Shown piece by piece: positions 31,888 to 41,891 of a DNA stretch of 64,000 bases. The notes under the pieces are model-generated. The model was given only the letters and a program-made list of their open reading frames with translations, ran no database searches and had not been told where the DNA came from. The stretch is taken from the NCBI GenBank assembly GCA_009667805.1, contig CM019068.1, positions 2,897,218 to 2,961,217 on the forward strand, given 5' to 3'. The stretch is from Leptobrachium leishanense. Taxonomy: Eukaryota; Chordata; Amphibia; Anura; Megophryidae. The position numbers and the translations under genes were made by a program. Within the stretch, counting starts at the first letter, position 1. Every line of letters starts with the position of its first letter.

Positions 31888-32550
31888 TGTCACGGATCCC
31901 CCTGATACTAGAGTGGTGGTCCCTATACGCAGGACACTCTCTACCCTTCCGATCCTTAGAGTGGTCGGCACGACTAGACAGACATAGGATGATACACAAG
32001 ACCTTAGAACAATTAGCTCTTCCCAAGACCCTAACAACACAAGGGGTAGTCTGATGTGTGCTTAGGGTGCCACACAGACTGACCTCAATACCAGAATTAG
32101 AAGAGTTAATGCCAATACCAGGGGTTACGCACAGAATGGTTCGTTCGCCAGTACCAAGGATCATACACAGAGTGGTTCGTTCGCCAATACCAAGGATCAT
32201 ACACAGAATCGTTAGTTTGCCAATGCCAGGGGTCATGCACAGAATCGTTAATTTGCCAATGCCAAGGGTCATACACAGAATCGTTAGTTTTGCCAATGCC
32301 AAGGGTCATACACAGAATCGATAATTAGCCAAAATATTCAAGAGCTCTGCGGGAAGTAACTACCACGTCAGGGCACCGGCGTCTCTGTGAGTCTGGGCTT
32401 TAAACCCGGCGGGTCCGCGTCTCGCCGCCAGGCCCCGCCCCCCGGCGTCTCACGTGTGCGGAAGCGTCCGCAATATCACTCGGCGCCTGGTCAGCGAGCA
32501 GCGAGGAAGCTGCTGCCAGGCGCCGGGGGGGCGCGGGGGCCACCGTGACA
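31888..32550 (-). repeat. Chromovirus 5' LTR
   Basis: 663 bp, nearly identical to the 3' LTR. On the minus strand it has a TATA-like TTTAAA at 32399-32404, the predicted RNA start near 32375 and the ~36-bp tandem units at about 32108-32323. Confidence 0.95.
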
Positions 32551-32555
32551 GAGAG

Positions 32556-33023
32556 AGCAGTAACTTGCCGCAATTCCGAAGAGAAATCTCTGAGGTGTTG
32601 AGCCGTGGCGTCTCGCGCATGCGCACAACCGCCGCGAGCTTTACCTCAGACAGTGGCGCGAAAAGCCGCGCCCCTCCTTAGCAACAGTAGCAGGGAAGCG
32701 CCAAGCCCTGACAGAACCCGCCGGGGAGACAAGTCGTCCCTCCGGAGGGAGCACATTGCGATAACGCAAACAAAAACAAACAATTTTACTATATTTGTCC
32801 CCAATATAATAAACAACGAAAAAAACGATACAAAGTGAAAGAATTTCAGTTATATGTGTAATTACAACCTCAGTAACGCATGCACGCACTTCAACAGTGA
32901 ATGTACAATATTATGTGAATATTAAAGCCACAGGTGTGTGTCTCAAACGCAAAGTATATCATTTGCTAAAGTTCAATAATAATAATAATTGCTGCTAGAT
33001 ACTCATCTCATCGGCGAGCAGCA
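32556..33023 (-). other. DIRS 5' leader, right of the chromovirus
   Basis: GC-rich then AT-rich sequence between the chromovirus and the DIRS right terminal repeat. It contains CGCATGCGCAC and an (AAT)n stretch near 32984. No ORF is convincing. It continues the DIRS leader interrupted at 26891. Confidence 0.7.
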
Positions 33024-33242
33024 AGAAAAGAGGAGGAGCTAACGGCGGTCGGAGGATTTATAGAGTTGGACTGTACCACTATCCGGACTATACCAATACA
33101 TGTTATATATATATATTGTTTGAATGTATTTTTTCTCTCTAAATACTTTTGTTGTTGTATTTGAGAGATTGTTCTTTGCCGCTATCGGCTTAAGTAAAGA
33201 AAAGATAGCGTAATACTCGCGTCCGTGTCTTGTGGGATAATT
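33024..33242. repeat. DIRS right inverted terminal repeat
   Basis: Inverted copy of the left repeat. Its outer edge CCGTGTCTTGTGGGATAATT is complementary to part of the internal complementary region at 22264-22285. PLE sequence resumes right after it. Confidence 0.85.
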
Positions 33243-33287
33243 AGACCTCACGATCACCAAATTAGAGAACGAGGATAGAGACACTGT

Positions 33288-33474
33288 CAGGGTTATTCAG
33301 AGAGAGGTGAAAAGCAGGAGAATGACTGGAGAATGAAAAATTCTAGGTCAAAATGGCCAAACCAGAAAAATTCTCCCTTTCATCTCACTTTCCAAATCGG
33401 CTACTTTGACCTAGAATTAGAATTTTTCATTCTCCAGCCATTCTCCTGATTTTCACGCTCTTTGAATAACCCTG
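33288..33474. mobile_element. Palindromic MITE, copy 1
   Basis: 187 bp, almost fully self-complementary, starting CAGGGTTATTCAGAGAG and ending with its inverse CTTTGAATAACCCTG. A second copy is at 39803-39984. No coding capacity. It interrupts PLE sequence. Target duplications are unclear, so the superfamily is unassigned. Confidence 0.85.
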
Positions 33475-34146
33475 TCTGTTAAAATATAAATGGAAAATTT
33501 CTCGTACAGGAAAGATGAGATCACTTTCATTTGTGACTATAATGGCAAAGCTAAGAATATTGAAAAAATATTCAACAAGCACTGGGACGTTCTATGCCAT
33601 GACAAAGAGTTAACGGGCTTATAGGAAAGAAACCCAAGATAATCTTTAGAGGGACGAAGAATTTAAAAAACAATCTAGTCCATGGAAAAACAGGAAAAAA
33701 TCCTACCAAGCAAAGGAATAGTTTCAATTTAAAACATGGGTTCTATAGCTGTGGACAATGTCTCGCCTGCAGATCTACAGGCACAAAGAAAAAAATTCCA
33801 TGGCGAATATCATAATCAAAAATACCATCAGACAGTGAATATAAAAAATGTATTAAATTGCTATTGAAAGAACGTCCTATATTTGTTGGAGTCCCCATGT
33901 GGCCTCCAATACGTGGGTCGTACCAAGAGCGCTTTAAATGTAAGAATCTCAGAACATGTGAGAAATGAGAAGAATCTATACGAGAAACACTCTGTGTCCT
34001 CACATTTCAAATTAAAACATAATGGTTCCCCTGTGGGTTTGAAATTTATGGCCATAAAACAAATTTTTTAAAACGATATAGAGGAGGATATAATAAAAAG
34101 ATTGGGGCAGGAGGAGAGGAGGTTAATTTTTGAATTAGGCACTATG
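33475..34146 (+). pseudogene. PLE linker and GIY-YIG endonuclease
   Basis: Reads, with stops and frameshifts, FNKHWDVLCHD, then GFYSCGQCLACRS (the cysteine linker of PLEs), then SPCGLQYVGRTKSALNVRI and SEHVRN, the GIY-YIG nuclease signature with its conserved arginine and histidine, then SSHFKLKHNG and LKFMAIKQIF. The nuclease nicks target DNA for reverse transcription. It is cut by the solo LTR just after LIFELGTM. Confidence 0.87.
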
Positions 34147-35574
34147 TGTCATGCCCCACGCCGCGGTCGGACCGCGGCCGCCATGTTGGAACACCTTGCA
34201 CACTCACCCGAGGTCCCTCGTGGCACGTCGCTCCCTGGTTCTGGTCTTCAACTCGGAGGAGGAGAGCCAGGATGTGTCCCACGCCGCCTCCAGGATCCAA
34301 CTAAGCAGAAACCAAGCGCGCATGCGCGATCGTCCATCCTAAAGCATGAAGACCTAGGTACTCTGCTGGTCAAGTAAAGGTACTGCATTACACCTGCACT
34401 GGAGATCCTCGTATTCCACCAATTAACCTATCAAGTACTCAGGTATCCCATCTCCACCTACGAGCTCCAGGTGAACGGTGTTCTTATGATCCTCTGAACC
34501 CTATTTAAATCTGCCGCCTTTCCCAGTTCATTAACCAGGTTATACTGTGGTTCACCACCACGTTATCCAGTGGTCCCTCTTCGTATTTGCTCCAAGAGAA
34601 TCCTGAGTTCCAGACCTGCTTCCACGGTACCAGCTCCGCTTCCAGACCTGCTTCCACGGTACCAGCTCCGCTTCCAGACCTGCTTCCACGGTACCAGCTC
34701 CTCTTCCAGACCTGCCTCCACGGTACCAGCTCCGCTTTCCAGACCTGCATCTACGGTACCAGCTCCGCTCCCAGACCTGCTTCCACGGTACCAGCTCCGC
34801 TTTCCAGACCTGCATCCACGGTACCAGCTCCGCTCCCAGACCTGCTTCCACGGTACCAGCTCCGCTTCCAGACCTGCTTCCACAGTACCAGCTCCGCTTC
34901 CAGACCTGCTTCCACGGTACCAGCTCCTCTTCCAGACCTGCTTCCACGGTACCAGCTCCGCTTCCAGACCTGCTTCCACGGTACCAGCTCCGCTTCCAGG
35001 CCTGCTTCCACGGTACCAGCTCCGCTTTCAGACCTGCTTCCATGGCACCAGTTCCATCTTCAGGCTTGCTACCACAGTGCCAGTTCCATCTTCAGGCTTG
35101 CTACCACAGTGCCAGTTTCCTCTCCAGGCTTGCCTCCACGGTACCAGCTCCATCTACAGGCTCGCCTCCACGGTACCAGCTCCATCTCCAGGCTTGCTTC
35201 CACGGCACCAGCTCCATCTCCAGGCTTGCTTCCACGACACCAGCTCCATCTCCAGGCTTGCTTCCACGACACCAGCTCCATCTCCAGGCTTGCTTCCATA
35301 CCCACGGTACCAGTTCCAGATCCTATCTTCAAGTCCAATTCATCTACCCTGGTCTATTTCAAAGATTACAACTCGTGTTATTTACCCCTACAATCCTTTG
35401 TTCTGGACTTTATTCCTGTCAAAGAAATCTTGCGTTATCTTTTGTTCTGGACTTATATTTCGTTCCATCCACTAAACGCTCAACTGATCATACATCTCCT
35501 GGTCTCCTTCTTCGGCTTGCCATTGGGTTCCATACACACAACACTACACAGGGGTCATAGCCTCTGCCCTTACA
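34147..35574 (+). mobile_element. Solo LTR (1.43 kb) with internal minisatellite
   Basis: Starts TGTCATGCCCC and ends CCCTTACA, with a perfect 5-bp duplication CTATG (34142-34146 and 35575-35579). It has a TATA-like CTATTTAAATC near 34500 and then a long 32-bp tandem array. Removing it restores the last PLE codons in frame. It is not the same family as the chromovirus LTR, though the layout (TATA box followed by a tandem array) is alike. No internal coding sequence remains. Confidence 0.88.
34606..35330. repeat. 32-bp minisatellite inside the solo LTR
   Basis: About 22 copies of a 32-bp unit, CCAGACCTGCTTCCACGGTA then CCAGCTCCGCTT, drifting to CAGGCTTGC...CCATCT variants towards the right. 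Because 32 is not a multiple of three, the peptide reading cycles through three frames, explaining long open frames on both strands. These are not genes. Confidence 0.93.
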
Positions 35575-35579
35575 CTATG

Positions 35580-35627
35580 TCACCGGGTGGCCTTAATAAT
35601 GATTTCGAAGTTACTCATTTTCTGTAG
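35580..35627 (+). pseudogene. PLE C-terminal codons and stop
   Basis: Reads SPGGLNNDFEVTHFL followed by TAG, the usual ending of PLE proteins (a Gly-Leu-Asn block near the C-terminus). It continues the frame broken at 34146 by the solo LTR. Confidence 0.8.
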
Positions 35628-36757
35628 GGTCATCTCAGCTATGCCATTTGTGAGTTTTATTATCGAATTATCACAGATAAATAAGTCAATAATGATCATT
35701 ATAACACATGTACATTTAACTAAAAAAAACCTCTATGATATTGATTAATCCTAAGGGATCTTTGTGGGATTAACATATATATTAATATTTCATGATTCCA
35801 CCTTTATTTGATAGAGAAGAAATGTACCTAGACCAGGAGAACATCAGCCCTAAGCATAGGTCACTACAGCACTTTATACTAGTATTAATTCTCATTTACT
35901 TCATTAGCACTTTGTTTAGCTAATATAAGTCTAAAGGTAATGACACTCTATTACACATTATGCACTCGAATGGCCACTACAGCACTTTATACATGAGTGC
36001 AATTTTTCACAGTACAATGGATCTAGCTTATGTCCCAAAAATAGACTATAATATTAGAAATCTATTCCGTCCATACCGACATCCATTAATATACACCTTT
36101 TACACCCAGGTTGAGGGAGTGCAAAGTTTAGTGAATAATCAACTGATGTACACAGTCTAGTTGATAGAATTCTCCCTTTTAGGGAACCAAGGAGAACACA
36201 CTTTATTTGTACACACAGGTCACTTTAGCACTATTAGCACTTTTTCTATGATCTACACCACACAGGATATAAGAAAATTGTCACTTTGGAGCTCATTTAA
36301 TACTGTGTTTAATAGGTCATTATCTCAAAAAAGCGCAATAGTAAATAATAAAATATATATATATATATGTGCTTTTCTAGTTTAGGAGTTTAGGTGCTTG
36401 AGCTATTTTGTGTATACACACAGTTGGTAATCTTGTAATTTAATGCACTTTCTATAGACACTATTCATAATCAAAGCATTGTGCTATATATAAAATTTTC
36501 CCCTGGATAGAGGGATATATAAAACGAGCTTAAGCAGCCACTACAAGCAGAAAAAGTGGAAGCTCACATTCTACCCGTACAGATGGCATAGGGGAGCAAT
36601 CCATAAAAATTCTATGCGTTCCTTTAATAAACTATTCTTTTCCTTTTATTCTATGCCATATATATGTTTTGTATTGGAGACTTTAGTTCTTCGTTCCAAC
36701 GCTGAAGATGTGCCTGACTGCCATGGTGGGGAGCGATTGTGGGCAGAGACCGCCCTC
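35628..36757. other. AT-rich sequence after the PLE, no gene seen
   Basis: Probably the PLE 3' region followed by other repeat sequence. It contains a short (AT)n run at about 36351-36370 and several short open frames without recognisable content. At its right end it carries the first copy of the L1 target duplication. Confidence 0.5.
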
Positions 36758-36904
36758 AAAACATAAACTTGGGGGGGGCGTGGCCTGGAGCGGGATGAGA
36801 GCAGACGTGTAGGCTGATCTCTCCGTCCTGACGATCGTAGAACCCGAGCTAAACTGGAGCAGATTCCTCCCAAGTCGACTCCCATCACCGCTGACTACCT
36901 CCTG

Positions 36905-37888
36905 ATGTCTCCCGCTAAGGTGTCGCGGGCAAAGGGGACCCCGGGCACGTCGGTGGCCCCGATATTTCGCCCTCTCGCATCCGGGCCTACTCCTCAAGAT
37001 GGCGGCCGCAGTTCTCCGGCAGCTTCCTCCGCATGCTCTAGCCCCGGTGGGCCCCCTGAAGCAGCAACAAAAGGGGATGTGCAGCAGATCCTCGGCCGGC
37101 TGGTCGAGGTCCAGCAGTTTTTGGCGGGGGAGCTGGACAGGTCGGCGCGCGCTATTCGGGGAGAGATCCACGCGGTTGGCGCCCGAACTTCCGCTTTGGA
37201 GGATGCGGTGACCACGCTGTCCAAGGGCCATAACACGGTGGTGGATCGGTCCAACATATTGGCGGAACGTATCCAGCACCTGGAACAACAAGTGGAGGAC
37301 CTCTCCAACAGGTCGAGGCGCAATAACCTACGACTCCGGGGGCTCCCGGAGTCGGTTTCCTCCGCTGCTCTAGGGAAGACGGTAATGACTTTGCTGCACA
37401 CCCTGATGCCTAACTTTACCGTGGACCAACTTTTATTAGACCGAGTGCACCGCGCCCTGAAAGCAAAGGTGGCCCCCCCAGCGGGTCCTAGAGACGTGAT
37501 TTTCCGTTTTCATTATTTCACATCAAGGGCAGCGGTACTGCGGGCTCTGCGGGACTCTCCTCTGAAATACCAAGATGCAGAGCTACAGGTCTTCCAAGAC
37601 CTGGCGCCTACCACGTTGGCCCGACGCCGTCCCTGGAAGCCCGTCGCTGACCATCTGAGGAGCCATGGAGTCCGCTTCGCTTGGGGCTTCCCCCTAAAGA
37701 TGCTGGCCTTCCATAATGGCGCCACGACCATCTGCACCTCGTTGGCGGGGGCTCCCGCCTTCTTGGCCCAACTCAGCCTCCCGGCCTTGGAGTTACAAAT
37801 AACGGATCCCTCCCTGCAGCCTCTGGAACCGGTGGAAGTAGAGTGGGAGGTTATTCCCCCATCTGGCTCCCCTCGCCCTCCGTCGTGA
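36905..37888 (+). CDS. L1 ORF1 protein, intact reading frame
   Basis: 327 codons without interruption. It has a Pro/Ser-rich start, a coiled-coil region (about residues 50-140: QQILGRLVEVQQFLAGELD, LEQQVEDLSN), an RRM with RRNNLRLRGLPE, DRVHRALK and GPRDVIFRFHYF, and a C-terminal domain (DLAPTTLARRRPWKP, WGFPLKML). ORF1p binds L1 RNA as a trimer and acts as a chaperone. The start is the first Met after the 5'UTR. ORF2 follows after a ~560-bp spacer that shows no other gene. Confidence 0.88.
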   Translation: MSPAKVSRAKGTPGTSVAPIFRPLASGPTPQDGGRSSPAASSACSSPGGPPEAATKGDVQQILGRLVEVQQFLAGELDRSARAIRGEIHAVGARTSALEDAVTTLSKGHNTVVDRSNILAERIQHLEQQVEDLSNRSRRNNLRLRGLPESVSSAALGKTVMTLLHTLMPNFTVDQLLLDRVHRALKAKVAPPAGPRDVIFRFHYFTSRAAVLRALRDSPLKYQDAELQVFQDLAPTTLARRRPWKPVADHLRSHGVRFAWGFPLKMLAFHNGATTICTSLAGAPAFLAQLSLPALELQITDPSLQPLEPVEVEWEVIPPSGSPRPPS

Positions 37889-39619
37889 GGGGGACATCAT
37901 GGCTGCATCGTGGATCCGGTCCCTTTCGCTCAGCTGACATCTCCCGGGTGACGATTCCCACTCATGGGCGCTCTTGTGGGTAGCATGGTGGGGTACTGGG
38001 AACAGCGGGCCTGTGGTCACTTGGGGAATTGTGCCCTGTTGAGGTGGAGGCTTTCCTGCCTCCCCCTTCCCACAGCACAAGCGGGGCTTTGCATGCCGTT
38101 CTGTTTTCTGTCAAGTTCATCGATTATTTGTTCAATTCTCTGATCTGCGTTTACATTATCTTATCATATTTGTAGTTTTTGGGTTCTTTCTACGTCCATA
38201 TGTATGCTGCTTCACGCGTCAATTAAGGAGGTAGCATGTGTGGTTACCATGTCCTCCTTATCCGTCCCCCCTATCGAGGGACTACCCGGGACTCTGTTGA
38301 GATTGTCTCGGGCTTTCCTTCTATGTTTCTTTTTGTTACTTTTTCTTCCCCCTCCTGTATCTCCCTCTTGGTGTCTTGTTCTTATTCGTCTTGTCTGTTT
38401 GCATGTTACCCTGTCTCTGTTTTATGTGTGTCTGGCACTGATGTGGGTTGAGAGCGCTGGAGTACAACATCACCTCACTCCTAGGACCTATGATCCCACC
38501 TAGAAAGGTTACGGCCCTTTCGCTTAATGTGAAGGGCTTAAACTCCTCCCAGAAGAGGAGACTAATGTTTCGAGATCTTCGACGCAAACATGTTGATATA
38601 GCGTTTCTCCAAGAAACAAGGTTGCCTCGGCAGGAATCGCACAGGCTGCGAGACCCCCAAGTGTTTTCCTCCTGCGCTCTCAACAAACACAACGGAGTGG
38701 CTATCCTTATACATAAAAACTGTCTTTTTACAAAACATGATGTATATACTGATTTGGCTGGACGCTATGTTATCCTATCGGGCACACTTGGTCTGAGACC
38801 CGTCACCTTGGTTAATGTTTATGCTCCGACCACACCCGATAAATCGTTCTGGGATGCCCTTCACGCTGACTTGGACAGATTTGCCTCGGGGGACGTTCTC
38901 ATGTGTGGGGACTTTAACGCGGTCCCCTGTCCCGCTATTGACAGGTTTCGCCCTGCCGCCGACCCTTCCTTGACTGGGGGCTCAAGACAGGACACCATGT
39001 TTGGCTCTTTTTTAACCCAGAAGGCCTTGATAGATATTTGGCGGGTCTCCCATCCCTCCACTAAAGATTTTACCTTTTATTCTAATCCCCACGGGTCCTA
39101 CTCCAGGATAGACAACATTCTCATCTCTCCCTCCCTCCTCCCATGGGTGGTGGCGGCTTCTATCGGGGTTATCAGTTGGTCGGACCACGCGGAGGTGGTC
39201 CTGGAGCTTGGTCTCCCTGACTGCTCCCCGGTGTGGAACTGGCGATTGGGCTCCCATACATTGCAGGATGCGGGGTTGGTCGAGGAGCTTAAAGGGGAAC
39301 TGGAGACATATTTCCGAGAAAATGGCGCGGGGGAGGTTTCCTTTTCCACCGTATGGGCGGCACATAAAGCTGTATTGAGAGGGGAGATTATTAAAAAGGT
39401 TTCCTATCGTAAGCGCCTCAAGCTACAACGCGTATTAGAGTTACAACACACGCTGCAGGCGCAGGAATTGGATCATAAATCTGCGCCCTCACAGGAGGGT
39501 TTTGACCGCTTGCAAGGCACCCGACAGGCTCTGAACAGGTTGTTGCTCGATGACGTCGCTAGATCAATGACCTGGTCAAAGCGCAGGTATTATGAATCCG
39601 CGAACAAGATGGACACGCT

Positions 39620-41891
39620 CAGTGGCGACTCTAGGAACAATATTTAGGGGGGGCACAGAAGAAACCGCAGTCAAAACTGGGGGGGCACTAATAATTTTCA
39701 CCACTAAATCATATCACTGAATAAAACTAAGGGCCCTAACACCTGGTGTGAACTAAAACACCATCACTAAAGGAAACATTTAGTGCGAGTCGCTAAAACC
39801 TACAGGGTTATTCAGAGAGCGGTGAAAAGCAGGAGAATGACAGGAGAATGGAAAATTCTTGGTCAAAATAGCCAAACCAGAAAAATTCTCCCAGTCATCT
39901 CACTTTCCAAATCGGCTATTTTGACCTTGAATTTAACATTCTCCAGTCATTCTCCTGCTTTTCACCGCTTTCTGAATAACCCTGTTAGTGCCTGACGACT
40001 TACTAACAGATCACCTTGACTGCAGTAGTCCATGAACAAGGTCGTTTGGCGCACGCTAGGGAAACTCTAAGACCCGGGTTGAGACCCAGCGCTAATGCGG
40101 TTGTGTACAGGATAGAACGTTTTTTCTTTTCCATACCTATCCCCGCCCTCACAAGCTTGAATATGAACACATCCAGTGAATCACCTCTCACTCCTGCATT
40201 ATTAAAATCCTCCACGGTGGCCGTATTATCCATGTTTTGATTCACACATATATTAAGGCTGATGGGCATTGCATGATAAATGCCACCCAGCAGCATGTAG
40301 AATCATTACACTGCATTTAATAGATCCAAAAGGAAGGCCAGGTGAGCGACACAAATTTCCCTGCTGCAGCATATAAATACATGTTTCAGGGCAAGACTTA
40401 TTCACGTGTCCCTTTAAACATGGTCCACACAGTCACCCTAATAATCAACTGCTTCCATACAATGAATAACCCCCAGCATAAAATGTTTAAAATTAGGCAA
40501 TATATTAGAATTAGGATATATGTGCATAAAGGATACATTTATAATAGAGCTTACTGCAACAGCAGCGACATTGCTGACCATATCCATTACTATGGTGTAT
40601 GGGGCCAAGAGAACACCTGTGCTGCATTCCTTTCAATTGCCTATTAATTTTGGACAAGGACCAGGTTTTTCTGTTTTTTTGGAGTTAGCACCAGGGTTGA
40701 GCAGTAGGTAAAATGTTGCAATTAGTGCACCTCAAAAAATTTAGCGCTGGCACCAAGTGATCTGTTAGCTACAAAAGCGCTAGAGATCTCTAGCACTCCC
40801 TATGTTAAGTATAGGACGCGGAAAGTACAGTAAGCTTGCGGTACAAATCGCTAATAGCAATGCGCTAAGTGATTTTTCCCATTTGTAGCGGGAAGCAAAC
40901 AATCTGTTGGTCCAGCGCTAGACTCGATTAACCTGGCGCTAACGCAAAATCACGCCGACGCAAGGGTTAGCTCACACCCGGTAATAGTGCTCTAAATAAG
41001 TATATATAAATAAGATTCCAAAACCCCAGAGTAATATGATGCAATGAGTAATGTGATGCAGTGATGCCTTTTTGTTGTACTAACCTGATACTTAAATTCA
41101 ATATTTTATTCGCTGCAATTCGGCAGTTTTCGCTGAATGTCTGATAGCTGCTTCAGCGACTCCACTTTTAGCAAATTACAGTGACCATTCCCTAAATATG
41201 GAATTCACCTTATTCTCGGGAAAATTAAATTCCCCGAAATGTGACGGAAAGCAGAGGATCTAAAGATAAATAGACCCATTAGATTCTAACTTCCATAATA
41301 ACCCCTAAAATGCCATAAACCCAGAGAAATACAATAAAAATAATAAACAATGTGGCATTTAGCTACCCCTTAACCCGTAAAATGCCATTCATCAAGGGAA
41401 AACCTGAAATGAATACACTGAGGCATGTAGTTTACCCATCAACCCGTAAAATGCCATTAATCAAGGAAAAAACAAATGTATACTGTAAGGGATGAAGCCT
41501 GCCCATTAACCCTTAATATACAACTAAAACCAAGGCAAAAACTAACGTAATACACAATGTAGTGTATAGTCTGAACATTAACCATTTCACTGCTGATCCA
41601 TTTCAACCCTGTGAAAATGTTTAAGTTTAAGTACACGTTTTTGTTTATTGTTTTATGACTTCTACTTCACACTGAATATGGTCATGTGGGGTATCATTGG
41701 AAAGGCCAGAATCTGCCCTTTCAAATGACACCTAGCTCGTCCATATACGATGCATAGCGACGGAGATACGTTGGTCCGAAGAAGTGTGGGAAGCTGGATG
41801 CTGATTTTTGGTGGGGGGGGCACATGGGGGGGCAAGGAATAACCTAGGGGGGGCAATTGCCCCCCCTTGCCCCCCTGTAGAGTCGCCTATG
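39620..41891. mobile_element. Non-autonomous hAT element in L1 ORF2
   Basis: 2272 bp with a perfect 8-bp duplication GACACGCT (39612-39619 and 41892-41899), the hAT hallmark. Ends are CAGTGGCGACTCTAG and, inverted, CATAGGCGACTCTAC. A G/C palindrome (GGGGGGGCAATTGCCCCCCC, near 41856) lies just inside the right end. No transposase is visible. It contains MITE copy 2, and its right end resembles the terminus at 48270. Confidence 0.92.
39803..39984. mobile_element. Palindromic MITE, copy 2
   Basis: 182 bp, same family as 33288-33474, with terminal CAGGGTTATTCAGAGAGCGG and its inverse. It lies inside the non-autonomous hAT, so it inserted after that family formed or is carried by it. Confidence 0.85.

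Larger units (their letters stand above)
26892..32550 (-). mobile_element. Ty3-type chromovirus (Sushi-like), nearly intact
   Basis: A 5.66-kb LTR retrotransposon on the minus strand, inserted in the DIRS leader with a perfect 5-bp duplication GAGAG (26887-26891 and 32551-32555). The two LTRs differ at only two places in ~662 bp that I can find (one C in a C-run and one C/T), so insertion was recent. Order: 5' LTR, priming site, gag, protease, RT, RNase H, integrase, chromodomain, polypurine tract, 3' LTR. One frameshift separates protease from RT. A solo LTR of the same family lies at 8813-9617. Confidence 0.96.
21675..33242 (-). mobile_element. DIRS-type tyrosine-recombinase retrotransposon
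   Basis: Minus-strand element bounded by inverted terminal repeats (about 21675-21928 and 33024-33242), with gag/RT, RT-RNase H and tyrosine recombinase regions in that order and an internal complementary region beside the recombinase. It contains a later chromovirus (26892-32550) and a 1.1-kb insertion in RT. Without these it is about 4.8 kb, near the usual DIRS size. DIRS elements integrate through a recombinase and leave no target duplication; none is seen here. Confidence 0.9.
21130..35627 (+). mobile_element. Penelope-like element (PLE), split by nested insertions
   Basis: A PLE reading left to right: RT end (21200-21674), linker and GIY-YIG endonuclease (33243-34146) and the last residues plus stop (35580-35627). 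It is 5'-truncated, joining L1 sequence near 21.1 kb. Three things sit inside it: a DIRS element (21675-33242), a palindromic MITE (33288-33474) and a solo LTR (34147-35574). Removing them leaves a colinear PLE reading frame with several stops. PLEs pair a telomerase-related RT with a GIY-YIG nuclease. Confidence 0.88.

Noticed and set aside
34505..35627. Long plus- and minus-strand ORFs across the 32-bp array
   Set aside because: The peptide cycles through three frames of one 32-bp unit and the array lies inside a solo LTR with TSDs. Only the last 15 residues are real PLE coding sequence.
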